From Saccharothrix sp. HUAS TT1 (lineage in GTDB: Bacteria > Actinomycetota > Actinomycetes > Mycobacteriales > Pseudonocardiaceae), in NCBI RefSeq assembly GCF_040744945.1, contig NZ_CP160453.1:4836001-4900000 (forward strand): DNA of 64,000 bases. The letters run 5' to 3'. A program made the position numbers and the translations under genes. Below are positions 8,993-16,651 of the stretch, one piece after another. The stretch's first letter is position 1. Each line of letters opens with the position of its first letter. The notes under the pieces are model-generated. The model searched no databases, was not told the origin of the DNA, and saw only the letters and a list, made by a program, of their open reading frames with translations.

Positions 8993-10038
8993 AGGTGGCC
9001 CGGTTCTACGCGCCCGGCGACATCCGCATCGAGGACATGCCCGAGCCCACCGCGGGCCCGGCCGAGCTGAAGCTGCGGGTGCGCAACACCTCGACGTGCG
9101 GGACTGACCTGAAGATCTTCCGGCACGGGCACCACCACATCGACCCGCCGCGCGTGATCGGCCACGAGATCGCGGGCGAGGTCGTGGAGGTGGGCTCGGA
9201 GGTGGACGGCTGGGCCGCGGGGGACCGGGTCCAGGTCATCGCCGCCATCCCGTGCGGCGAGTGCCCCGACTGCCTGCGCGGGTGGATGACCATCTGCCCC
9301 AACCAGCTGTCGATGGGCTACCACTTCGAGGGCGGCTTCGCCGAGTACATGATCGTGCCGGCGAACGTCCTCAAGGTGGACGGCCTCAACCGCATCCCGG
9401 AGGGCGTGAGCTACGCGGAGGCGTCGGTCGCCGAGCCGCTGGCGTGCGTGCTCAACGGCCAGGAGCTGGCCCGCGTCGGCGACGGCGACACGGTCGTGGT
9501 CGTCGGCGCCGGTCCGATCGGCTGCCTGCACGTGCGGCTGGCCCGCGCCCGCGGCGCCGAGAACGTCTACCTGGTGGAGCTCAACCGCGGCCGGCTCGAC
9601 ATGGCCGCCGAGCTGGTCAAGCCGGACGCGGCGATCTGCGCCGCCGAGGTCGACCCGATCCAGGCGGTGCTGGAGCTGACCGGCGGGCGCGGCGCGGACG
9701 TGGTCATCACCGCGTCCGCGGCGGGCAAGACGCAGGAGGACGCGCTGAAGATGGTCGCCCGCCGCGGCCGGATCAGCTTCTTCGGCGGCCTGCCGAAGGA
9801 CAACCCGATCATCGCCTGCGACTCGAACCTCGTGCACTACCGCGAGCTGACGATCGTCGGCGCGAACGGGTCCAGCCCGGACCACAACAAGAAGGCGCTG
9901 GAGCTGATCTCGACGGGCGCCGTGCCGGTGGCCGACCTGATCACGCACCACCTGCCGCTGGACGAGGTGCTGGAGGCCATCGACGTGGTCGCGAGCGGCA
10001 CCGCCATCAAGGTGACGATCGAGCCCGCCGCGGGCTGA
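8989..10038 (+). CDS. Zinc-dependent medium-chain alcohol/polyol dehydrogenase
   Basis: The protein is 349 residues of the MDR superfamily. The catalytic zinc region has NTSTCGTDLK and GHEIAGEV, with the structural-zinc cysteines in PCGECPDCLRG and a further Cys a few residues on. The Rossmann loop is VVVGAGPIGCLHV. This layout is that of sorbitol/L-iditol and galactitol-1-phosphate dehydrogenases. Between the EIIA and EI genes it most likely oxidises the polyol phosphate delivered by this PTS to a ketose phosphate, which the PfkB kinase could phosphorylate again. Substrate identity is inference. GTG 8989 overlaps the EIIA stop by four bases. Confidence 0.87.
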   Translation: MKVARFYAPGDIRIEDMPEPTAGPAELKLRVRNTSTCGTDLKIFRHGHHHIDPPRVIGHEIAGEVVEVGSEVDGWAAGDRVQVIAAIPCGECPDCLRGWMTICPNQLSMGYHFEGGFAEYMIVPANVLKVDGLNRIPEGVSYAEASVAEPLACVLNGQELARVGDGDTVVVVGAGPIGCLHVRLARARGAENVYLVELNRGRLDMAAELVKPDAAICAAEVDPIQAVLELTGGRGADVVITASAAGKTQEDALKMVARRGRISFFGGLPKDNPIIACDSNLVHYRELTIVGANGSSPDHNKKALELISTGAVPVADLITHHLPLDEVLEAIDVVASGTAIKVTIEPAAG

Positions 10039-10087
10039 TCGCGCACCACCCGCACGAACGGTCGACGAGGACGAGGAGGGGGCGGAG

Positions 10088-11758
10088 TTGCCGCAGGTGG
10101 CTGAGGTGTCGCAGGAGTCGGTCGGTTCGAGGGAACTGGCCGGCAACCCGGCGAGTCCCGGGCAGGCGGTCGGCGTGGTGGCCAGGACGGCCGCCGCGCC
10201 CGAGCTGCCCACCGAGGTCCCCGCGCCGGGACCGGCGCGGGACGAGGTGGACGCGGCCGTCTCCGCCCTCCGCTCGGTGGTCGCGGACCTGGGCGATCGG
10301 GCCGCCGGCCTGACCGGCGAGGCCCGCGACATCCTCGACACCCAGATCGCCATGGCGGACGACCCCGCCCTGGTCGACGGCATCCGCGCCGCCGTCGACC
10401 GGGGCCGTCCGGCGGCCTGGGCCGTGCACGACGCGTTCGCCGTCCACCTGGAGGCGCTGGCCGCGCTCGGCGGGTACCTCGCCGAGCGGACCGGCGACCT
10501 CGCCGACCTGCGGGACCGGGCCATCGCGGTGCTGCTGGGCGTGCCGACGCCCGGCGTCCCGGTGCGCGACGAGCCGTTCGTGCTGGTGGGCGTGGACCTC
10601 GCGCCCGCCGACACGGTCACCCTCGACCCGGCCAAGGTGCTGGCGATCGTCACGTCCAAGGGCGGGCCGACCAGCCACACCGCCATCCTCGCCCGCTCCC
10701 TCGGCATCCCGGCCGTGGTCGGGTGCGCGGACGCCGACTCGCTCGCCGACGGCGAGCTGGTCGTGGTGGACGGCGCCCGCGGTGTCGTGGTCACGTCCCC
10801 CGACGACGACGCCGCCGACCGGGTGGCCAGGGCCGCCGCCGAGCGCGAGGCCGCGCTGGCCCGGTACAGCGGTCCGGGCGCCACCGCCGACGGCCACCAG
10901 GTCAAGCTGCTGCTCAACGTGGGCGGCGCGACCGACGGCGACGTGGACGCCGAGGGCGTCGGCCTGTTCCGCACCGAGTTCCTGTTCCTCGACCGCACCG
11001 ACGCGCCCTCCCGCGAGGAGCAGCGCCGGGCGTACGGGGAGGTGTTCAAGGCGTTCGGCGCCCGACCGGTGGTCGTGCGCACGCTCGACGCGGGCGCGGA
11101 CAAGCCGCTGCCGTTCGCCAACGCCGACGCCGAGCCGAACCCGGCGCTCGGCGTGCGCGGCTACCGCGTGTCGTGGCGCAAGCCGGACCTGCTCGCCGAC
11201 CAGCTGGCCGCCATCGCCGACGCCGCCGCCGACCACGGCGCGGACGTGCGGGTGATGGCGCCCATGATCGCGACCGCCGCCGAGGCCAGGGAGTTCGTCG
11301 CGCTGGCGCGGTCGGCCGGTCTCGCGAACGTCGGCGTGATGATCGAGATCCCGGCCGCCGCGCTGCGCGCCGCCGACATCCTCGCCGAGGTCGACTTCGT
11401 CAGCCTCGGCACCAACGACCTGTCCCAGTACGCGTTCGGCGCCGACCGGGTGCTCGGCGAGCTGGGCGCCCTGCTCGACCCGTGGCAGCCCGCGCTGCTC
11501 GACCTGGTGGCCGTGGTGGCCGAGGCCGGTCGCGCGGCGGGCAAGCCGGTGGGAGTGTGCGGCGAGGCCGCGGGCGACCCCGGCCTGGCGCCGGTGCTCG
11601 TGGGCCTGGGCGTGACCAGCCTGTCCATGTCCGCGCCCGCCGTGCCCGCGGTCCGGGCCGCGCTGCGCGAGCGCACGCTGGACGACTGCACCGACCTGGC
11701 CGAGCGCGTCCGCCGCGCACCCGACCCGGCCACCGCGCGCACGTACGCGCTCGGCTGA
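10088..11758 (+). CDS. ptsI: PTS enzyme I (phosphoenolpyruvate-protein phosphotransferase)
   Basis: The protein is 556 residues, normal for EI. The active histidine is His197 in GGPTSHTAILARSLGIP. The PEP-binding barrel has VGLFRTEFLF, RTLDAGADKPLPF, SLGTNDLSQYAFGADR and GVCGEAAGDP. EI autophosphorylates from PEP and phosphorylates HPr. The start is probably TTG 10088, preceded by a GAGGAGGGGGCGGAG purine run, with GTG 10097 as alternative. Having EI, and next to it HPr, inside a substrate-specific operon gives this locus its own complete phosphorelay. Confidence 0.93.
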   Translation: MPQVAEVSQESVGSRELAGNPASPGQAVGVVARTAAAPELPTEVPAPGPARDEVDAAVSALRSVVADLGDRAAGLTGEARDILDTQIAMADDPALVDGIRAAVDRGRPAAWAVHDAFAVHLEALAALGGYLAERTGDLADLRDRAIAVLLGVPTPGVPVRDEPFVLVGVDLAPADTVTLDPAKVLAIVTSKGGPTSHTAILARSLGIPAVVGCADADSLADGELVVVDGARGVVVTSPDDDAADRVARAAAEREAALARYSGPGATADGHQVKLLLNVGGATDGDVDAEGVGLFRTEFLFLDRTDAPSREEQRRAYGEVFKAFGARPVVVRTLDAGADKPLPFANADAEPNPALGVRGYRVSWRKPDLLADQLAAIADAAADHGADVRVMAPMIATAAEAREFVALARSAGLANVGVMIEIPAAALRAADILAEVDFVSLGTNDLSQYAFGADRVLGELGALLDPWQPALLDLVAVVAEAGRAAGKPVGVCGEAAGDPGLAPVLVGLGVTSLSMSAPAVPAVRAALRERTLDDCTDLAERVRRAPDPATARTYALG

Positions 11759-11793
11759 GAGAAGGGGCGGGCGACGATGTGGAGGAACCACCC

Positions 11794-12918
11794 GTGACCG
11801 TCCCGCTCCACTCCCAGCTCTCCACCCACACCCCGCCGCCCACTGCTGCCACACCAGCACACCCCGCTGCCGCACGGCCCACTGCTGCACGGCCCACTGC
11901 CGCGCACTCCGCTGCCGCGCGCCCTGACACTGCGCCGCACGGCGCTGCGCTGCAGGCCGCCGGGCCGCGTGCCGGTGTGCGGCAGGGCGCTGCGCCACAT
12001 ACCGCTGTGCCGCGCCCCGGCGCCGCGCATCCCGCTGCCGTCCACTCAGCCGCCCCGCGACCCGTCGCCGCGCACTCCGCCCCCGCAGGCGTTCCGCGCA
12101 ACCCCGAAGCCGCGTGCCGCTGGTACGAACGGCACTTCGGCTGGCACGTGGCGCCCGGCCCCACCGGGGTCAGGCTGGTGCTCGGCGGCGGCACGGTCGG
12201 GTTCCTGGCGCCCGCCGACCTGGCGCGCGTCGTGCTCGCCCGCTTCGACGCGGTCGGCGTGCCCGCTCCCGCCGTCGTGCACCCGGACGGCCGGGTGGTC
12301 TTCCTGACCGACGCCAACGACCGCTGGTGGAGCCAGGGCGACATGCCCGCCGGCGTGATCTTCCTGCGCGCGCCCGCCGAAGTGCCGCTGCCACCCGCAC
12401 CCGTGCCCGGCGGCCGGGTGCGCTGGGCGCGCCCGATCGAGACCGGCGAGCGCTGGCTGCCGGTCGCCGAGGGCGTGCTGTCCGTCATCCGCTCCGCGCT
12501 GCGACCCGAGCGCCGGTCGACCGGCACGCCCTGGTTCGCGCGCGACGTCGAGTTGTCGACCGGCCGGTTCCCCCGGCCGGTCCGGCGGGAACGCGTCGGA
12601 CGCGCGTTCCCGCACCGTGAGGAGGAGGCAGAGTTGCCCAGTACACGAGTCACCATCGGTTCGTCGGTCGGCCTGCACGCCCGACCGGCCAAGCTCCTGG
12701 TCGAGGCGGCGCGCAAGCAGGGTGGCAAGGTCCGCATCGGCCGCAGCGAGGACGCCATGGTCGACGCGGCCAGCATCCTCGCGGTCATGTCGCTCGGCGT
12801 GAAGGGCGGTGAGGAGGTGCTGCTCACCGTCGAGGGCGACCAGGCCGACTCCGCGCTGACCGAGCTGACCGAGCTGCTGTCGACCGACCACGACGCCGCC
12901 CCCGCGGCCGAGGGCTGA
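11794..12918 (+). CDS. Uncharacterised domain in the same open frame as HPr (possible fusion)
   Basis: From GTG 11794 (GGAGGA seven bases upstream) one frame runs without a stop to the end of HPr at 12918, giving 374 residues. Residues 1-100 are low-complexity Ala/Pro/His/Thr repeats. Residues 105-190 look like a folded domain (ACRWYERHFGWHVAPGPTGV, LVLGGGTVGFLAP, VVFLTDANDRWW), resembling the short primase/polymerase-like N-terminal domains in actinobacterial proteins; this resemblance is weak. Residues 281-374 are HPr. HPr also has its own strong ribosome-binding site and TTG at 12634, so the region may yield a fusion, separate HPr, or both. The stop-free junction is seen directly; its use is not known. 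Confidence 0.55.
   Translation: MTVPLHSQLSTHTPPPTAATPAHPAAARPTAARPTAAHSAAARPDTAPHGAALQAAGPRAGVRQGAAPHTAVPRPGAAHPAAVHSAAPRPVAAHSAPAGVPRNPEAACRWYERHFGWHVAPGPTGVRLVLGGGTVGFLAPADLARVVLARFDAVGVPAPAVVHPDGRVVFLTDANDRWWSQGDMPAGVIFLRAPAEVPLPPAPVPGGRVRWARPIETGERWLPVAEGVLSVIRSALRPERRSTGTPWFARDVELSTGRFPRPVRRERVGRAFPHREEEAELPSTRVTIGSSVGLHARPAKLLVEAARKQGGKVRIGRSEDAMVDAASILAVMSLGVKGGEEVLLTVEGDQADSALTELTELLSTDHDAAPAAEG
12634..12918 (+). CDS. ptsH: PTS phosphocarrier protein HPr
   Basis: The protein is 94 residues from TTG 12634, which has GAGGAGGAGGCAGAG directly upstream. The phosphorylation site is VGLHARPAK (His15), and the regulatory-serine region is MVDAASILAVMSLGVKGG. HPr carries phosphate from EI to EIIA. 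TTG is also the probable start of the EI gene, so the two general PTS proteins share a rare start codon. The same frame is open upstream to 11794. A short stem-loop lies 13 bases after the stop. Confidence 0.9.
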   Translation: MPSTRVTIGSSVGLHARPAKLLVEAARKQGGKVRIGRSEDAMVDAASILAVMSLGVKGGEEVLLTVEGDQADSALTELTELLSTDHDAAPAAEG

Positions 12919-12931
12919 TCCCCGATCGGCC

Positions 12932-12950
12932 GGGAATCCAAGCGATTCCC
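12932..12950. terminator. Small stem-loop after HPr
   Basis: GGGAAT (12932-12937), 7-base loop, ATTCCC (12945-12950). The stem is perfect but has no T run, so it may be a weak terminator, an mRNA-stabilising hairpin, or an operator for the DUF5988-like gene downstream. Confidence 0.4.
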
Positions 12951-13030
12951 CAGTTCTGCCAAGCCATACTCGATGTGCGCACTTCGGACGGTCCGCCTCC
13001 ACACCGCGCGGCGGCGACCCCGGCGAAAGG

Positions 13031-13249
13031 GTGAACATCGTGCAGCAGAACAGGAAGGCGTTGCTCGTCGGAGGCCCCGGGACGTTCGACGGCGAGGTCG
13101 TGGAACTGGCTGACGGCGTCGACGTGAAGGTCCGCATCCCGCACGCCTCGGGGCACGAGCACTTCACGCGCAGCGAGGAGAGCAGGTTGGTCGACGGTGA
13201 GCACCTGCCGGTGTTCACCTGGTCCTACCGGACCAAGATCGCTGAATGA
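13031..13249 (+). CDS. Small conserved actinobacterial protein, DUF5988-like
   Basis: The protein is 72 residues from GTG 13031, with AAAGG just upstream. It is acidic and compact, with the pattern LLVGGPGTFDGEV, VKVRIPHASGHEHFTR and LPVFTWSYRTKIAE, which I recognise as the DUF5988 type of short actinomycete proteins often found beside natural-product genes. No catalytic residues or membrane segment are visible. Function unknown. It has its own 112-base upstream gap and ends at a strong bidirectional terminator, so it may be a single-gene unit. Confidence 0.7.
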   Translation: MNIVQQNRKALLVGGPGTFDGEVVELADGVDVKVRIPHASGHEHFTRSEESRLVDGEHLPVFTWSYRTKIAE

Positions 13250-13300
13250 GCCCCGCCGCCCGGCCCGGCACCCCTCGACACCGGGCGGGCGGCGCGACGG

Positions 13301-13341
13301 GAGCGGTGGACGGGTTACCCCCCAGGACCCGTCCACCGCTC
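13301..13341. terminator. Bidirectional hairpin terminator, 15-bp perfect stem
   Basis: GAGCGGTGGACGGGT (13301-13315), 11-base loop, exact complement (13327-13341). It sits between the converging ends of the DUF5988-like gene and the O-methyltransferase gene and can serve both. Confidence 0.85.
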
Positions 13342-13346
13342 CACGT

Positions 13347-14024
13347 TCAGCCGCGCTCGCGGGGCCTGCGGCGCGCCAGCGTGATCCCGTCGGCGGCGGG
13401 CAGCAGCGAGAGGTCCACCCGCGGATCGGTGAGCAGCGCGGCGTTGAACGCCCGGATGGCCACCGTGTCGGCGTCCCGCGCCTCCGGGTCCACCACCCGC
13501 CCGAAGAACAGCGTGTTGTCGACGACGATCAACCCGCCGTCGCGCACCAGGTCCACCGCGGCCTCGAAGTACGCGGCGTAGCCGGCCTTGTCGGCGTCGA
13601 TGAACACCAGGTCCACCCAGCCGGCCCCGTGCTCCTCGCGCAACGCCGCCAGCGTCCCGGCGGCCGGGCCGACCCGCAGGTCGATCCGGTCGGCCACCCC
13701 CGCGCGCTCCCAGTAGGGCCGCCCCACCCCGGGCCACCGCTCCGTGATGTCGCACGTGATGACCCGACCGCCCGGTCCGACGGCCCGCGCCAGGCACAGC
13801 GTCGCGTACCCGGTGAACGTGCCCACCTCCACCACGGACCCCGCGCCCGCCAACCCCGCCAGCAGGTGCAGCAGCTGCCCCTCCTCGGGCGTCACCTGCA
13901 TCGCCGACCCGGCGGGCAGCAGGGCGGTCTCCTCCCGCAGTGCGCGCAGCACGTCGCCCTCACGCAGGGAAACGGCGCGGATGTAGTCGTCCAGCTCCCT
14001 CGTCACCGCAACTTGGTTCGCCAT
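13347..14024 (-). CDS. Class I SAM-dependent O-methyltransferase (caffeoyl-CoA/catechol OMT family)
   Basis: The protein is 225 residues, the usual length. The SAM-binding motif I is [16 protein letters not shown] (about residues 66-81). The metal/catechol motif is [13 protein letters not shown] (about 135-147), with [10 protein letters not shown] following. This family methylates catechol-type hydroxyls using SAM and a divalent metal. It stands alone, convergent with the DUF5988-like gene and in the same direction as the pectate lyase. A link to the distant cluster is possible but not shown. The ATG start has no strong upstream purine run. Confidence 0.85.
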   Translation of the reverse strand: MANQVAVTRELDDYIRAVSLREGDVLRALREETALLPAGSAMQVTPEEGQLLHLLAGLAGAGSVVEVGTFTGYATLCLARAVGPGGRVITCDITERWPGVGRPYWERAGVADRIDLRVGPAAGTLAALREEHGAGWVDLVFIDADKAGYAAYFEAAVDLVRDGGLIVVDNTLFFGRVVDPEARDADTVAIRAFNAALLTDPRVDLSLLPAADGITLARRRPRERG

Positions 14025-14084
14025 CCTGCGGACGCTAGCCGCACGTCCACCGGGGAACGCCCAGAGTTGGGGGAGGGGCCACGC

Positions 14085-14933
14085 CTAGCAGGAGCAGTTC
14101 GACTCCTGCATCCCCTTGTTGGCGCCCGCCGTGCGGTTGACGATGCCCGGGACGCAGTCGGCCTGGTCCAGCGCGTAGCCGTAGGGGACGCTCACCGTCG
14201 TGGTGGACCGGAGTTCGGGACCTGCGGGGTTGGTCTCCTCGTCGGGGCTGGACCACGTCACGTTGTCCAGGACGTTCCCGCCGGTCTGCCAGTAACCGGC
14301 CTCGTCGGTGTAGAAGGTGCCGAGGACGTCGCGGGAGTCCTCGAAGTAGTTGTTCTCCACCTTCGCCTTGGCTCCGGCCCGGGAGTTGATGCCGGGCTCG
14401 TTGAGGCTCGCGTAGTGGTTGTTGTACATGTGGCCGATGCCGCCACGCAGCAGCGGAGCCCGCGAGTCGATGTTCTGGTACAGGCGGACGTTGCTCTCCA
14501 TGCCGATGGCGTCGCCGCCGTTGGACGTGGGCGAGCCGGACTTCTTGACGTTCCGGACGGTCACGTTCCGGATGATGATGTTGCGCGACTCGCGGACGTG
14601 GATGCCCGGCTGGTCGAACACGGCGGCGGTGTCGCAGCTGTCACCGGAGACCTTGGTGGTGTTGCCGTGGTTGATGGTCCCCTCGACCTCGATGATGATC
14701 GGCGTGCTGCTGCCGGCCCGGCCGCACAGGGCCTGGTGGATCTCGGTGCCGGTGTTCGCCCGGACCGTCGTCCCGCCCTGGCCGCCGGTGGTGCCGCCGT
14801 TCACGGCCGCGTGACCGGTCGCGACACCGGCCGCCGCCGACGCCGGCGACACCGCCAGGACCGCACCGGTCGAGGTCGCCACGGTCAACGCGGTCAGGAC
14901 CGCGGAGATCCGCCATGCGGCTGATCGCTCCAT
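14085..14933 (-). CDS. Secreted pectate lyase, family PL1, with internal deletion
   Basis: The protein is 282 residues with an N-terminal signal peptide (hydrophobic core about 9-30, cleavage after ASA). It has recognisable PL1 beta-helix segments: RNIIIRNVTVRNVKKSGSP, GGDAIGME, SRAPLLRGGIGHMYNNHYAS, INSRAGAKAKVENNYFEDS and YTDEAGYWQ. Family members of this type are longer. Between GMESNVR and LYQNIDSRAPL the usual stretch of about 60-70 residues is missing. That stretch normally carries the calcium-binding Asp/Glu residues and a catalytic Lys (the DGLxDxK and SYxxFxxSxxxGLxG blocks). The frame is intact. The protein is probably secreted but catalytically crippled, unless the gap is an assembly error. 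The family cleaves polygalacturonate by beta-elimination. Confidence 0.8.
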   Translation of the reverse strand: MERSAAWRISAVLTALTVATSTGAVLAVSPASAAAGVATGHAAVNGGTTGGQGGTTVRANTGTEIHQALCGRAGSSTPIIIEVEGTINHGNTTKVSGDSCDTAAVFDQPGIHVRESRNIIIRNVTVRNVKKSGSPTSNGGDAIGMESNVRLYQNIDSRAPLLRGGIGHMYNNHYASLNEPGINSRAGAKAKVENNYFEDSRDVLGTFYTDEAGYWQTGGNVLDNVTWSSPDEETNPAGPELRSTTTVSVPYGYALDQADCVPGIVNRTAGANKGMQESNCSC

Positions 14934-15038
14934 CTCAGCTCCTGCGTCGTCGAAGGGTGATGGCGCTGCGGCCGTTTCGCCGTTCCTGTCGTCGCCGTTG
15001 TCCGGAAATGCGCATAGGGCAAGTCCGGCGGGAACCGC

Positions 15039-15079
15039 GACGGCCCCACGCCCCCCGGTGTCGAGGGCGTGGGGCCGTC
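15039..15079 (-). terminator. Hairpin terminator downstream of the GH5 gene
   Basis: A 14-bp perfect stem (15039-15052 with 15066-15079, GACGGCCCCACGCC) and 13-base loop lie 23 bases past the GH5 stop on the minus strand. They separate it from the pectate lyase gene. Confidence 0.75.
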
Positions 15080-15101
15080 ACCGGTCACGTCGGCACGACC
15101 G

Positions 15102-16613
15102 TCAGACGGTCGTGCGCGACCACTGCTGGTTGGCGCCGGAGTTGCACGTGTACTGCTTGAGGATCGCGCCGTCGGCGGTCGACGCGGACGGGACGTCCAC
15201 GCACTTGCCGCTGTGCCGCGCCCGGAGCTGGAAGTAGCTGCCGCTGGCGACCATCTGGAACTGCTGGTTGGTCCCGGCGCCGCAGGTGTACTGGACGAGT
15301 TCGGCCCCGTCGGCGGTCGACGCGCTCACCACGTCCAGGCACTTCCCGCTGTGGCGGCTGACGATGCGCCAGTAGCCGCTGCCCGCGTCCTCGAACTGCC
15401 ACTGCTGCCAGGCGTTGCCGCCGTAGGTGTACTGGCCGACGCGCGCGCCGTTGTCGGTGTTCGGCTGCTGGACGTCCATCGCCTTGCCGCTGTGGCGCGC
15501 GGTGACCCGGTAGTAGGTCGGAACGGGGTCGCTGCCGGTGGTGTCGCCCCAGGCGTAGCGGATGCGGTTGGCGCCGGAGGTGTTGCGGACGGTCAGGTTG
15601 AGGTCGGCGCCGCTGCCGCTCAGGGCGTACATCGAGTACCAGTCGTAGCCGATGGTGCCGGGCTTGCCGCCGATGGCGGGCCAGTAGGTGCCGCCCATCC
15701 TGTTGTCCCGCATGACCTGCGCCATGGCGCGGATGTGGCGGACGAAGTTGTCGGTGCTGCTCGCGTTGGCGTAGTCCAGGCCGGTGGACATCGGCGCGCC
15801 GAACTCGGTCGCCACCGCGCGGGACGCGCAGTTGCCCAGCCGCGTCTGGATGTGGCTGCGGAAGGCGTCGTAGGTCATCGCCTCGTAGAAGAAGGCGTAG
15901 TGGTGGAACGACAGCAGCGTCGAGTTGAAGCGGCTGTCGTTGCACACGTCCCGCAGGTCCTGGCTGTAACCGGTGCCGCCGATCAGCACCCGTCCCGGCA
16001 CGGCCGAGGTGTGGTGGCCGAGCCAGTTCGCCGCGACGGTGCGCCAGTCCGCCGACGAGTAGCCGTGCGGCTCGTTCATCGGCTCGAAGTAGACGTTGCC
16101 GTTCGAGCCGTAGGTGTTGGTCACGCTGGACCACATCGCGTTCCACGCGGCCAGGTTGGTGATCCGGCCGCCGGACGCGGCGCCGTCCTCCCAGTAGGCG
16201 AGGATGACCTTGAACCCGCGCTCGGTGGCGGCGTCGATCGCGCCCCGGTAGGCGTTCCACCACGTCGTGTTGGCCACGGTGTGGGTGTTGATGGGCAACC
16301 GCACGGTGTTGACCCCCATGGTGGCGGCCATGTCGTCGTAGATGGCGTTGGCCTTCGCCCGCACCGTCGCGTTGCTGTCGGACTGGTTCAAGCCCTGCAC
16401 GACGAGCGTGCCGGTGCTGAAGTTGTCGCCCAGCACGGCCCAGTTCATGCCGCGGAACTGGCTGGTGACGGCGTCGGCCGGGGCGGTGGTGACGACGAGG
16501 CCCGCCGCCGCGGTGAGGGCGGTCGCCGCGAGGGCGGTCAGCTTCCGGCGCCACGGCCGGGTGTTCCGCGCTGGTGCCGGCGGGGTGCCACCGGACGCCA
16601 CGATCAGTGTCAT
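15102..16613 (-). CDS. Secreted GH5 glycoside hydrolase (mannanase/cellulase type) with ricin-type CBM13
   Basis: The protein is 503 residues. Signal peptide: PWRRKLTALAATALTAAAG and a predicted cut after APADA. The catalytic barrel (about 50-350) has the GH5 acid/base in VYFEPMNEPHG and the nucleophile in AVATEFGAPM. The C-terminal 130 residues are a ricin B-type trefoil module with three QW units, each with HSGK(C/A)(L/V/M)DV. GH5 enzymes retain configuration and cut beta-1,4-linked mannan or glucan; the exact activity cannot be chosen. ATG 16613 is taken as start, and an in-frame GTG six codons upstream is possible. The gene follows the GH43-type gene by 38 bases and is likely in the same transcript. 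Confidence 0.9.
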   Translation of the reverse strand: MTLIVASGGTPPAPARNTRPWRRKLTALAATALTAAAGLVVTTAPADAVTSQFRGMNWAVLGDNFSTGTLVVQGLNQSDSNATVRAKANAIYDDMAATMGVNTVRLPINTHTVANTTWWNAYRGAIDAATERGFKVILAYWEDGAASGGRITNLAAWNAMWSSVTNTYGSNGNVYFEPMNEPHGYSSADWRTVAANWLGHHTSAVPGRVLIGGTGYSQDLRDVCNDSRFNSTLLSFHHYAFFYEAMTYDAFRSHIQTRLGNCASRAVATEFGAPMSTGLDYANASSTDNFVRHIRAMAQVMRDNRMGGTYWPAIGGKPGTIGYDWYSMYALSGSGADLNLTVRNTSGANRIRYAWGDTTGSDPVPTYYRVTARHSGKAMDVQQPNTDNGARVGQYTYGGNAWQQWQFEDAGSGYWRIVSRHSGKCLDVVSASTADGAELVQYTCGAGTNQQFQMVASGSYFQLRARHSGKCVDVPSASTADGAILKQYTCNSGANQQWSRTTV

Positions 16614-16651
16614 GAGGTGTCCAATCACTAGCTCCGAATTGCGGACCGGGC

